This document shows, piece by piece, positions 18,399-26,498 of a DNA stretch of 64,000 bases. The notes under the pieces are model-generated. The model made no database searches and was not told the DNA's origin. It saw nothing but the letters and a program-made list of their open reading frames with translations. Origin of the DNA: Candidatus Dependentiae bacterium (lineage in GTDB: Bacteria; Babelota; Babeliae; Babelales; RVW-14); the NCBI GenBank assembly GCA_018266175.1, contig JAFEAY010000010.1, positions 1 through 64,000 on the forward strand, in the 5' to 3' direction. Numbering within the stretch: the stretch's first letter is position 1; every line of letters begins with the position of its first letter. A program made the position numbers and the translations under genes.

Positions 18399-19961
18399 TT
18401 AAAATGATGCAGTAAACTTAAGGTATAAAGTCCAATCTCGACCCATTTCTCTACTGGAAATTGTATAATCACCACCAAGTCCAAGACTCATGCTATTTTT
18501 GTCAGTAGTCTTTAATTTATAAAGCATTTCAGTAAAAATTTTGTGCTGTCTTATTTCTTGAGAAACAGCATCATCAATACGAATATCGCTGAGCTGAAGG
18601 GGTGTTCCATCATCTCTCATAAGACGAGTCCCATAAAGCGTCTTAATCCGCTCTTTTTGTTGCGCATAAAAATCATAGCCAAAAGCACAACGCATACGCC
18701 TGATATCAACCGAAAGGCTCGTCACAAAATTAATGACACCACCCGGATTCACACCAACGCTAAAGGCTGGTGGAAAAATATATTGTTCTAAGTAGTCATT
18801 TAATACCTGAGCAGCTTCCTTATCTGAAGCAGAATAGGCAGCACCAAGCTCTTCTGGTGTTACAACTTGCTTAACCATAATCAAACGATCTTCTTTGCCT
18901 GGAAGCAATTTATCATAAGAAAGACGCATCCACAACTGGGCTATATCATGAAAAATTCCAATCTTTGATTCAAAGAAACATCCTAAACCAAAGTGTCCAC
19001 CATTTCCCATACGCGGACTAATCAGGTAATCACGTATATTACGCAACACCGGCAAAGCATTGTCTTGAGCTTCGCGCAAGTTCACCACTTCCCCAATAAT
19101 ATCCGGTACATTTGTATTAAGTTTCACTGAATTAAAAATTTCGCTGGTTGGAATAATTCCTTCAAAACCAACGTCTATTTGCATGTTAGGTGCATTAACA
19201 GTATTCAAACCAGCTTTCAAACGTGTATCACCAAGACCTACACGAATTCTGAAAAGTTCATTTTCATCAAATGCATCACCTTCACCCAAAAGTCGCCGCA
19301 TAATCTCTTTGGACTCACGTTGATCACTTTTGCTCAACCAGAAATTACGCTCACCAAGCAAAAGCGATGTGTGCGCCTGAAGCATCCACGGACCTTTAAT
19401 AAATCCAAATTGCCCAAGAATACCGGTCTTTCGCTCTTGGATAGTCATTTTCTTAAAAATTGGAATCACTGAAGAAATTTCGGCTGCCGACTCTGGTGGA
19501 GACAAAGCAATCAACTGATCCAGTACCCCATCAATCGTCTGAGAATCAAACAGATCATTAAGGGTAAACTTCATCCGATTGGTCATATTAAAGAAATAGT
19601 GCAATGCAAAACCGCCACGCTCGAGTGCGGTCATTTTATGCGGAAGAAGATACAAGATATCACGGCCAACAGGCGCTTTGGTTTGATTAATTAAGGGATT
19701 TTTTATTTTTGCTACTCTTGTTCCCGAACCAGGAGGTTCTTCTTCTGTAAGAAAAAATATAAGATCCTGCGGACTCAGCGTAGACCTAAACATGTCAAAC
19801 CCATGCTCGGTTTCAAAGGCCTCGATATCACTCAAATCAAGGACAAACATGTCATCTGAGAAGTCAAAGTCACCGGAAAATTCATTGTCAGCTTGCAGAA
19901 ACAAGCTAAAACAAAAACAAATTCCAAGACCCTTTACTATTTTTTTTAGATCAAATTTCAT
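18399..19961 (-). CDS. Probable outer-membrane beta-barrel protein
   Basis: A 520-residue exported protein from the ATG at 19961 (signal peptide ending SLFLQA). The mature N-terminus is very acidic (Asp/Glu/Phe-rich). The C-terminal half alternates hydrophobic and polar residues and ends LYLKFTASF, with a terminal phenylalanine as recognised by the BamA machinery. Strand-like segments such as SLGLGGDYTISSREMG and the preceding repeated hairpins support a porin-like barrel. It is the only clear outer-membrane candidate in the window and implies a double-membrane envelope. No named family recognised. Confidence 0.65.
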   Translation of the reverse strand: MKFDLKKIVKGLGICFCFSLFLQADNEFSGDFDFSDDMFVLDLSDIEAFETEHGFDMFRSTLSPQDLIFFLTEEEPPGSGTRVAKIKNPLINQTKAPVGRDILYLLPHKMTALERGGFALHYFFNMTNRMKFTLNDLFDSQTIDGVLDQLIALSPPESAAEISSVIPIFKKMTIQERKTGILGQFGFIKGPWMLQAHTSLLLGERNFWLSKSDQRESKEIMRRLLGEGDAFDENELFRIRVGLGDTRLKAGLNTVNAPNMQIDVGFEGIIPTSEIFNSVKLNTNVPDIIGEVVNLREAQDNALPVLRNIRDYLISPRMGNGGHFGLGCFFESKIGIFHDIAQLWMRLSYDKLLPGKEDRLIMVKQVVTPEELGAAYSASDKEAAQVLNDYLEQYIFPPAFSVGVNPGGVINFVTSLSVDIRRMRCAFGYDFYAQQKERIKTLYGTRLMRDDGTPLQLSDIRIDDAVSQEIRQHKIFTEMLYKLKTTDKNSMSLGLGGDYTISSREMGRDWTLYLKFTASF

Positions 19962-20315
19962 AATATGCCACATCCATTGCTGCTGGGTATAACGTGCCAA
20001 GCGATACATTCCATTAAAAGGCTCAACTTGAGAATTGACAACCCGCATAAGAACTTTATTTTAAGAAGAACCTCGCTTACTTTAATTAAGCGATAGTCAC
20101 GCCACAATCTGAGACATTCCTTGTGCCGCGTAAGCGTAACCAGAAAAGTAAACTATAATCACTAGAATTGTCAATGCCCCCCCCGATTTAGCTCTTTTTC
20201 AAAAAAAATAAAACAAAGGTAGTCGAGTCATCCTTAAAGCGTTAGACTATCCAAACAATTTTAAAGACTGGCCATATAATTTTATAAATTGAAATTAAAA
20301 ATAAGGGAACCTTTT
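19962..20315. other. Divergent intergenic region
   Basis: About 350 bases between the barrel gene (minus) and the deoxynucleoside kinase (plus). No convincing gene. It holds a run of eight C bases near 20180, poly-A tracts, and an exact TATAAT at 20275-20280, 36 bases before the kinase start, without a good -35 box at the usual spacing. Promoters for both flanking genes must lie here. Confidence 0.5.
20275..20280 (+). promoter_or_regulatory. Candidate -10 box for the deoxynucleoside kinase
   Basis: A perfect TATAAT lies 36 bases upstream of the chosen ATG at 20316. The nearest -35-like hexamer (TTAGAC at 20242) is 27 bases away, too far for a standard promoter, so only the -10 element is supported. 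Confidence 0.35.
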
Positions 20316-21053
20316 ATGATGACACATAAAAACCAACCGTCTAAGCTCTTTATCCTTGAGGGCAATATCGGTGCAGGGAAATCAACACTGTTGAGACTTC
20401 TCGAGCAAAACCTTGGTGTAGACATTATCAACGAACCGTTGAGTAAATGGCAAACCATGAGTGACCAAGAGAATTTATTAGACCTCTTTTACCGCGATAC
20501 CAAGCGATGGGCATACACCTTTCAATCGTATGCTTTTATTTCACGTATTCAAGCAATCCTTGAACAACTCAGCAAAGACGACCGCTCTTCGACTAAAATA
20601 CTTGAACGTTCCGTCTATTCCGATCGCTTCTGTTTTGCCAAAAATTGTTTCGAAGCTGGACTCATGTCATCACTTGAATGGCAAATATATCAAGATTGGT
20701 TTGAATGGCTTGTCGGCTCATACATGCCACAACCGAGCGGATTTATCTATTTGCGCACATCACCAAAAGTAAGTCATCAGCGATTAACTAAGCGCAATCG
20801 AAGCGAAGAAACCAGTGTAACCCTAGAATATTTACAATCGCTTCACCACAAGCATGAAAACTGGCTTATTCATCAAAACGATACCCCTGTCTACGTTCAA
20901 AAAATCCCAGTACTCACCCTTGAATGTGATAATGAATTTGAAACAAATCTGCATTTGCAAAGAAGTCATCTCCAATCAATTAATGATTTTATTGCGCAGG
21001 TTACAACACCAATAATTCCACCATCAAACTTTTTGGGACGCGTTTCACTCTAA
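20316..21053 (+). CDS. Deoxynucleoside kinase
   Basis: A 245-residue kinase that phosphorylates salvaged deoxynucleosides. The P-loop is ILEGNIGAGKSTLL (residues 13-26), followed by the E-R-S motif in KILERSVYSDRFCFA and the Arg-rich lid in VSHQRLTKRNRSEE, all hallmarks of the dCK/dGK/dNK family. The ATG at 20316 follows AAGGGA; the frame extends nine codons further upstream without support. Salvage kinases of this kind fit an organism that takes nucleosides from a host. Substrate preference (dG, dA, dC) is not clear. Confidence 0.92.
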   Translation: MMTHKNQPSKLFILEGNIGAGKSTLLRLLEQNLGVDIINEPLSKWQTMSDQENLLDLFYRDTKRWAYTFQSYAFISRIQAILEQLSKDDRSSTKILERSVYSDRFCFAKNCFEAGLMSSLEWQIYQDWFEWLVGSYMPQPSGFIYLRTSPKVSHQRLTKRNRSEETSVTLEYLQSLHHKHENWLIHQNDTPVYVQKIPVLTLECDNEFETNLHLQRSHLQSINDFIAQVTTPIIPPSNFLGRVSL

Positions 21054-21099
21054 ATTACAGAGGTTATTTTATACATTGTGCAAGATTTTGACTCCAGAG

Positions 21100-21180
21100 G
21101 TTGTCATTCCCGACTCTGATCTGGAATCCATAGAATAAGATTGTTTTTAAGTAGATCCCTGCTTTGGTCAGGATGACAAC
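21100..21180. repeat. Dispersed palindromic repeat (MITE/RPE-like)
   Basis: An 81-base element whose ends are near-perfect inverted repeats: GTTGTCATTCC at 21100-21110 and GGATGACAAC at 21171-21180. The interior carries TGGAATCCA on one side and AGATCCCTG on the other. The sequence type, with TGTCAT...ATGACA ends and GGAATCC/GGATCC cores, matches small palindromic elements scattered through rickettsial and other genomes. It sits in the noncoding gap between the kinase and atpE, which otherwise holds nothing recognisable. The copy number elsewhere is unknown. Confidence 0.6.
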
Positions 21181-21390
21181 CCAGGGATTAAAGTTATGAT
21201 AGCAAGACATAAGACCATCATAGCTAATAACCCTGAATAGCAAATTTATTAAAAAAAATTGTATAGATTGAGTAAGCGATATTTTATTTTTGCTTAATCT
21301 ATTTAGTTTTTGCTTAAAATTCATAATAATTAAGATACACTACGGATTGAGTCGCATAGATTAGTCTTTAATAAACACGAGGTTTTTATC

Positions 21391-21639
21391 ATGGCTGCCT
21401 CAGAAGCTGTAAAAATTGCTGCATATATTGCAGCTGGAATTTGCATGGGAATTGGAACTCTTGGCCCTTCTCTAGGACAAGGATATATTGGCGGACAAGC
21501 GTGCGAAAGTATCGGGAAAAAGCCTGAAGCTGAAGGCTCGCTTATGAAAATTATGTTCATAGCACTCGCATTTGTTGAATCAACTTCAATTTACGCATTC
21601 TTTATATCACTGCTTCTTGTTCTTTATGTTGGACAGTAA
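21391..21639 (+). CDS. atpE: F-type ATP synthase subunit c, sodium-type ligand set
   Basis: An 82-residue two-helix proteolipid of the Fo rotor ring. The glycine-rich helix 1 (GICMGIGTLGPSLGQGYIGG), the polar loop with KPEAEGS and helix 2 with the ion-binding carboxylate E63 are all present. Q30, E63, S64, T65 and Y68 match in type and spacing the Na+ ligands of the Ilyobacter tartaricus ring (Q32, E65, S66, T67, Y70), so Na+ coupling is plausible. First gene of the local atp cluster, preceded by a 66-base leader with a GAGG ribosome-binding site. Confidence 0.95.
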   Translation: MAASEAVKIAAYIAAGICMGIGTLGPSLGQGYIGGQACESIGKKPEAEGSLMKIMFIALAFVESTSIYAFFISLLLVLYVGQ

Positions 21640-21677
21640 GTAATTATCAAAAGCATAGTGAAAGGAAGCAACAGGCA

Positions 21678-22034
21678 ATGCAAGTCAATGCAACAACATT
21701 GATACAAATTCTCAATTTCTGGATCACGTATTTTTTTTTGAAAAAATTTTTCTTCAAACCGATTGTACGAGTATTGTTGCAAAAAGATGCATTAAGAAAA
21801 GCATTGCGTGATGACTTGAAATATAAAGAAACGGCCTTGTTCCATCTTCAGGAAAAAAAGATCCGTCAAACGGTTGATTTTAAAGATCAAATCAACAAAA
21901 ACTACCAGTTTCAGCCGTTCCAACTATCTGATATTCCTTGTAGTACCATTTGCCATCAGACAGAAGAAGAGGTGAGTGCATTAACCGACGCAACCAAAGA
22001 GCTTTTGATAAAGAAGGTGCCGCATGCATTCTGA
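21678..22034 (+). CDS. atpF: F-type ATP synthase subunit b (short)
   Basis: A 118-residue b-type stator subunit. The N-terminus NATTLIQILNFWITYFFLKK and the following F-F-K-P motif are characteristic of subunit b. The cytoplasmic part is much shorter than the usual 100-plus residue helix, and after about residue 70 it contains PFQLSDIPCSTICHQ, with prolines and cysteines that would break a coiled coil. The stop overlaps the start of the next gene by 11 bases. The short dimerisation helix suggests it must pair with the longer second b subunit. Confidence 0.85.
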   Translation: MQVNATTLIQILNFWITYFFLKKFFFKPIVRVLLQKDALRKALRDDLKYKETALFHLQEKKIRQTVDFKDQINKNYQFQPFQLSDIPCSTICHQTEEEVSALTDATKELLIKKVPHAF

Positions 22035-22533
22035 ATTTTCCTTGCTTGAAGTTTGCTTTGAGCTTTTACTTTTTTCCCTTTTCGCCTATAAATTATACGA
22101 ATTAGGCAAGGCGTACTTAATTCCTTTTCTTTATCAAACGCTCGCACAGGAAAAAAATAAACAGACCGAAATCCTTGAAAAAGAAAAATTACTGATATCA
22201 ACTCATCATCGACTTGAAAATCAAATCAATCAGCAAAAACGAACATATGCGCTGCTTGAAAAAAAAATTCAGAGTTGGTATTTAGCACGTGAAGCTGAAA
22301 AAGAACAACTCAAACGGGATGAAGCGCAGCGTATAGAGTTGATTAAAAGCAAACGAATTATCCAACAAACAAACCTTGCGCTCTCTCTTGCACTTCAGAC
22401 AATTCCTTATGCTATTCAAGCAACACGTGATGAACTTACGGAGAAATATGAGGGTCAATGGGGTAAGCAAGAACTCACAAAGCTCATTGAATCCATCTCA
22501 AAGAATTCTTTGAAAAATAGGGATGGCCAATGA
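22024..22533 (+). CDS. F-type ATP synthase subunit b-prime-like
   Basis: A 169-residue protein with one N-terminal membrane helix (about residues 6-25) and a long, highly charged Glu/Lys/Gln helix to the C-terminus, the layout of subunit b or b-prime. Sequence similarity to textbook b is low, so the call depends on architecture and on its place between atpF and atpH. It starts inside the end of atpF and overlaps atpH by four bases (ATGA), so the stator genes are translationally chained. Confidence 0.78.
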   Translation: MHSEFSLLEVCFELLLFSLFAYKLYELGKAYLIPFLYQTLAQEKNKQTEILEKEKLLISTHHRLENQINQQKRTYALLEKKIQSWYLAREAEKEQLKRDEAQRIELIKSKRIIQQTNLALSLALQTIPYAIQATRDELTEKYEGQWGKQELTKLIESISKNSLKNRDGQ

Positions 22534-23084
22534 ATGATACTCATAATAACATTGCGCGAAAATACGCTGTTGCATTTTTAAACCTCTATGAAAATGAATT
22601 AAACAGTGAGTATTTCCAAAATCTCAACGGACTTTTTCTCTTTTTGAAAAAAAATCATTGGTTTTATTTTTATTTGGGAATGTCGCGCATAGACGATGCT
22701 ATTAAGCAACAAGCAATTGACCATGTGGGTGAAATTCTTAACTGTTGCCACCATACATCACAGCTTATTAACACACTGATCAAACACAAGCGTATTGAGT
22801 TACTTGATACTGTTATTGAACAAATTTTAACCTGCTATAACAAAAGTAAAGACGTTGAAGCCTTTACGATTTCAACTTCGCACACGCTCCTTGACAACGA
22901 AAAGGAGCGTGTACTCACGATCATTCGTTCACTCACAAAGCATAATATTAAAGCCACATTTGATGTTGATTCATCGCTTATTTGTGGTATAAAAATCCAG
23001 AGTGATCGATCATTTTTTGAACGATCGATTGCACGTCAGCTCAAAGACTTTGAACAATCTATTTTACGGCGAGTAGGCTTATGA
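22530..23084 (+). CDS. atpH: F-type ATP synthase subunit delta
   Basis: A 184-residue delta (OSCP-type) subunit that links the b stalk to the alpha subunit N-termini. The N-terminal helical domain begins IARKYAVAFLNLYENEL, matching the A-x-x-Y-A-x-A-L opening of the family. The C-terminal region has the strand pattern ending DSSLICGIKIQ and then the final helix with RQLKDFEQSIL. It overlaps both neighbours by four bases. Confidence 0.92.
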   Translation: MNDTHNNIARKYAVAFLNLYENELNSEYFQNLNGLFLFLKKNHWFYFYLGMSRIDDAIKQQAIDHVGEILNCCHHTSQLINTLIKHKRIELLDTVIEQILTCYNKSKDVEAFTISTSHTLLDNEKERVLTIIRSLTKHNIKATFDVDSSLICGIKIQSDRSFFERSIARQLKDFEQSILRRVGL

Positions 23085-24595
23085 TTGAAAAAGATACCGA
23101 TATACTCTCATTACTCGAACAAGCTCTGAGTAATAAAACGCAAGAAAAATTTGATGAAATTGGCATTGCAATCAAAGTTGGTGATGGCATCTGCAAAATA
23201 TACGGGCTAAGCAATGCTGTCTTTGGTGAGCTCGTTGAATTTGAAAGCGGAAGCCTTGGCGTTATTCTCAACCTTGATGAAGAAGTTGTTTCCGCAGTTA
23301 TTCTGGATAGTTCAACAAACATCATTGAGCAAGAAATTGTCAAACGAACTGGCACTGTTTTCCAGGTTCCTGTTGGTGATGCTCTGCTCGGCAGAATTGT
23401 CTCCACATCAGGAAAACCTCTTGATGCACTTGGTCCAATTAAAGCAGAAGCACATTTACCTATTGAAGCTTCAGCGATTTATGGAATCATAGATCGCCAA
23501 CCGGTTAACCAACCACTCGAAACAGGCGCAACAGTTATCGATGCACTCATTCCCATCGGCAAAGGCCAACGAGAACTGATTATTGGTAATCGAAGCACCG
23601 GAAAGACATCGGTGGTTGTTGATATGATTTTACATCAAAAAGGTAAGAATGTTATTTGTATCTATGTCTCAATAGGGCATAAGCAATCCAATACCGCACG
23701 GTTAATTTATCAGCTTGAAAAGCATGGCGCACTTGAATATACCGTAATTGTCGACGCAGATGCAAAAGAAAGCGCACTCAACCAATTCTTATCTCCGTAT
23801 GCTGGTTGTACGATTGGTGAACATTTTATGCGCAAAGGTCGCGATGTTTTGATTATCTATGATGATTTAACCAATCAAGCAATTGCTTACCGAGAAATGT
23901 CACTCCTTCTCCGTCGACCACCTGGACGCGAAGCATATCCGGGCGATATTTTTTATATTCATTCTCGCCTTCTTGAACGAGCTGGTCGTCTTTCTCAAGC
24001 TCATGGTGGTGGATCTATGACGGCAATTCCTATCATCCAAACTCAAGGCGATGATATTTCTGCATACATTCCAACCAACCTGATTTCAATCACTGACGGG
24101 CAAATTTTTTTAGATACAACACTTTTTAATAACGGAATACGCCCAGCCGTTAACATTGGGCTTTCTGTTTCACGCGTTGGAAGTACCGCGCAGAACAAAG
24201 CTATGAAGAAAATGAGCGGAAGCTTAAAGCTAGAGCTTGCTCAATATAATGAGTTACAGGCATTTGCTCAATTTGGTTCTGAGCTTGATAAAGCAAGTCA
24301 ACGAGCACTTGATCGAGGTAACCGAGCATTTGAAATCCTTAAACAAGGCGAGCGCGAAACGTATTCATTTGTAGATCAAGTGATCTTTTTATTTCTCCTT
24401 AAATCAAATTACCTTGATAAACTCAATTTAGAAGATGTTAAACCTTTTGCAGCTCAATGCAGCATGTACATTAAAGGAACATTTCCTGAAATTTATCAGA
24501 GTATTTTTGATAGCAAGGATATTGGAGAAGCGGACTTTGTTGAGCTGAAAAAAGCAGCCGATGAGTTTACTATGATCTTTTCAAAACCGTTATAA
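23081..24595 (+). CDS. atpA: F-type ATP synthase subunit alpha
   Basis: A 504-residue F1 alpha subunit. The nucleotide-binding domain has a P-loop variant GNRSTGKTS where most alphas have GDRQTGKT, then the Walker B region VLIIYDDLTNQA and the arginine-finger block NIGLSVSRVGSTAQ. The N-terminal crown and C-terminal helical domain are complete. No gamma, beta or epsilon gene follows: a lipoprotein gene begins four bases after the stop. The remaining F1 genes and the Fo a subunit must be elsewhere if the enzyme is functional. Confidence 0.96.
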   Translation: MIEKDTDILSLLEQALSNKTQEKFDEIGIAIKVGDGICKIYGLSNAVFGELVEFESGSLGVILNLDEEVVSAVILDSSTNIIEQEIVKRTGTVFQVPVGDALLGRIVSTSGKPLDALGPIKAEAHLPIEASAIYGIIDRQPVNQPLETGATVIDALIPIGKGQRELIIGNRSTGKTSVVVDMILHQKGKNVICIYVSIGHKQSNTARLIYQLEKHGALEYTVIVDADAKESALNQFLSPYAGCTIGEHFMRKGRDVLIIYDDLTNQAIAYREMSLLLRRPPGREAYPGDIFYIHSRLLERAGRLSQAHGGGSMTAIPIIQTQGDDISAYIPTNLISITDGQIFLDTTLFNNGIRPAVNIGLSVSRVGSTAQNKAMKKMSGSLKLELAQYNELQAFAQFGSELDKASQRALDRGNRAFEILKQGERETYSFVDQVIFLFLLKSNYLDKLNLEDVKPFAAQCSMYIKGTFPEIYQSIFDSKDIGEADFVELKKAADEFTMIFSKPL

Positions 24596-24599
24596 GACT

Positions 24600-25031
24600 A
24601 TGCTCAACTGGCGCCTTGCAAGCATTGTATGCACCCTTGTCCTCCTAGCAAATTGTGGAAGAAGACAAAGAACCATTTTTCTTTTTCCACATGAAAAAAC
24701 AATACATTTTGCAACACTTCAATTTCCGTCACCAAAAATTATCAATATGATTCAGAATGCTCATGGAGCCACGATCGAGTGGCTCGAAGTACCTGTACCT
24801 ACTTGTATTCAAGATACTGCAGTACAGCTTGCTGGGTATAATGTCTATCGACTTACTCATCAGGGATTTATTCCCAAAAGCCCTTTAAATAAAGATCCCA
24901 TCACAATAGCTTCATATCACGATACAAGTAAAACGTTATGCAACCGCTACATCGTTCGAGCACTTTTTATTGTTAATAATCAGATACTTGAAGGTCCAAC
25001 AAGCAATATTGGATATTGTTCTAAAATTTGA
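24600..25031 (+). CDS. Lipoprotein of unknown function
   Basis: A 143-residue protein starting four bases after atpA, with a lipoprotein signal (LVLLANC-G lipobox, Cys at residue 19). The mature part contains four further cysteines (in VPTCIQDT, TLCNRY and YCSK) and beta-type segments such as AGYNVYRLTHQGFIPK and RYIVRALFIVNNQ, which resemble a fibronectin type III-like sandwich. It is probably co-transcribed with the atp genes, but no functional link to ATP synthase is known. Not recognised as a named family. Confidence 0.75.
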   Translation: MLNWRLASIVCTLVLLANCGRRQRTIFLFPHEKTIHFATLQFPSPKIINMIQNAHGATIEWLEVPVPTCIQDTAVQLAGYNVYRLTHQGFIPKSPLNKDPITIASYHDTSKTLCNRYIVRALFIVNNQILEGPTSNIGYCSKI

Positions 25032-25041
25032 AAAATATTGG

Positions 25042-25082
25042 CTATTAAAAAAACTCCCTCCAACTTAGGACAAGCTGGAGGG
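25042..25082 (-). terminator. Rho-independent terminator (minus strand)
   Basis: CCCTCCAACTT at 25056-25066 pairs with AAGCTGGAGGG at 25072-25082 with one mismatch and a 5-base loop. Read on the minus strand it is followed by a run of eight T, so it ends the glmU-sbcD transcript. The 150 bases between it and the sbcD stop hold nothing recognisable. Confidence 0.75.
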
Positions 25083-25232
25083 TTGGGGGGGCGAACAATA
25101 CATAAAGCATTGTTCATTTAGGGATTTTATTGATCGAATGTATACGATCAAACATAATTTTTTTGTGCATTATTCTGAAGCACGGCACGATCGTAACAAG
25201 CCACTATAAGTATGTCAAGAAAAAACATTTGC

Positions 25233-26498
25233 TCACTTCTCGAGCTCTTGTTCTTGAGCATCAAGCTGCGCACGCAACTGTTGCGCCTTGGCCATAAGAG
25301 GATCTTTTTTAGAAGCAAGGAAATCTTTTGTCTGAATGTACTTTTCAAGGACTACCATGAAATCCATATCAACATTCACCTGTGCTCGTCGTTCACGCTT
25401 GGCAAGCTTATGAACAGGAATGACTCCAACCACATATTTTGCATGCTGACAAGCTCGCTGAACCTCAAATAAGTCAACCTTATCAGGCTGCCCCTCAGGA
25501 ATGTGATACATAATTTTAACGATCGCTTCATTCAAATCATACGTCGCAAGTTTTTGAATAATTTGCCGAGTTTGATCAAGGCCAGACTCAAGCATCACAT
25601 CAATTTGAATCATCCGTCGTGTTACCAAAGGAACGACATCATACGAGCATTGTTTTTTGCCATCAATTGTTGTTATCGTGACGGCGCAAAAGCTCTTTTC
25701 TTCTTTGCGTTCGCCAAAGTCAACACGCTCAATTGAGCCTGCATAAACAACAGGAATCCCATTTGGATTCAAGTTTTGATAGCGATGCAGATGGCCCAGC
25801 GCAACATAATCAAATTGAGGTAAGGCAAGTTGTGAGGGAAGAAAAATTGGATCGTTACCAAAAATAGCACATTTTTCAGAACCTGAAAAAACACCACTAC
25901 TCACGGTTAAATGACCGGCCAAAACAGCGGGAATTGTTTCATCAATCTGTTCGGCTAACTGATTGATCAATTGCCCAACACGCTGAGACAGATAACAGGT
26001 AATCTCGGTAGCAGACTTCATGCGATGCTCGTCATGCGTTACAACATTGTTACGAGCAGGCCATGGAATGCCAACAATTTGAACCAATCCACTTTTAGTT
26101 TTAATGGTCATGAGCTCAGGTTTAGAAAAGACATAAAATCCCTCAACCGGCAAATAATCAAAAACATCAAGTGAATGAGCTTTGCCAAAACTTAATGGAT
26201 GATCGTGATTTCCAACAACAATAACCACAGGAATACTCGCTGCTTGTAACTTAAGCAAAAGTTTAACTAAAAGCTTTTGCTGCGTTGGAGTTGGATATGC
26301 GGTTTTATAGGCATCACCACAAAAGAGAAAAAAATCAATCTGTTGCTCGATTGCTCGATCAACAATTGACGAAAGGCTTTTGTGAAAATCCAAAAGACGG
26401 GAATGGATACCCGTCTTTGGATCAATTTTTCCGTAATTTTCAACGCCGAAATGTATATCTGCAGTATGAAAAAAGGTAACAGCTTTTTGATTAGGCAT
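25233..26498 (-). CDS. sbcD: SbcD/Mre11-type DNA repair nuclease
   Basis: A 421-residue calcineurin-like metallophosphoesterase of the SbcD/Mre11/YhaO group. Metal-ligand motifs are in order: TADIHFGVENYG, FLFCGDAYK, VVIVVGNHDHPLS, LAGHLTV and VALGHLHRYQ. The C-terminal region is helical and ends in a Gln/Glu-rich tail. No SbcC/Rad50 ATPase gene is adjacent, which is unusual because sbcC normally follows sbcD. The start overlaps the end of glmU by eight bases, so both are on one transcript. Confidence 0.92.
   Translation of the reverse strand: MPNQKAVTFFHTADIHFGVENYGKIDPKTGIHSRLLDFHKSLSSIVDRAIEQQIDFFLFCGDAYKTAYPTPTQQKLLVKLLLKLQAASIPVVIVVGNHDHPLSFGKAHSLDVFDYLPVEGFYVFSKPELMTIKTKSGLVQIVGIPWPARNNVVTHDEHRMKSATEITCYLSQRVGQLINQLAEQIDETIPAVLAGHLTVSSGVFSGSEKCAIFGNDPIFLPSQLALPQFDYVALGHLHRYQNLNPNGIPVVYAGSIERVDFGERKEEKSFCAVTITTIDGKKQCSYDVVPLVTRRMIQIDVMLESGLDQTRQIIQKLATYDLNEAIVKIMYHIPEGQPDKVDLFEVQRACQHAKYVVGVIPVHKLAKRERRAQVNVDMDFMVVLEKYIQTKDFLASKKDPLMAKAQQLRAQLDAQEQELEK

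Noticed and set aside
21064-21324. An 86-codon minus-strand frame in the dNK-atpE gap
   Set aside because: It runs through the palindromic repeat, shows no protein features and has no good start site.
21678-22533. The two b-type genes as one frameshifted atpF
   Set aside because: Each has its own membrane helix and start, and the 11-base overlap continues the overlapping style of the operon.
24600-25031. The gene after atpA as a diverged gamma or epsilon subunit
   Set aside because: It has a lipoprotein signal and a cysteine-containing beta-type domain, so it cannot be a cytosolic F1 subunit.
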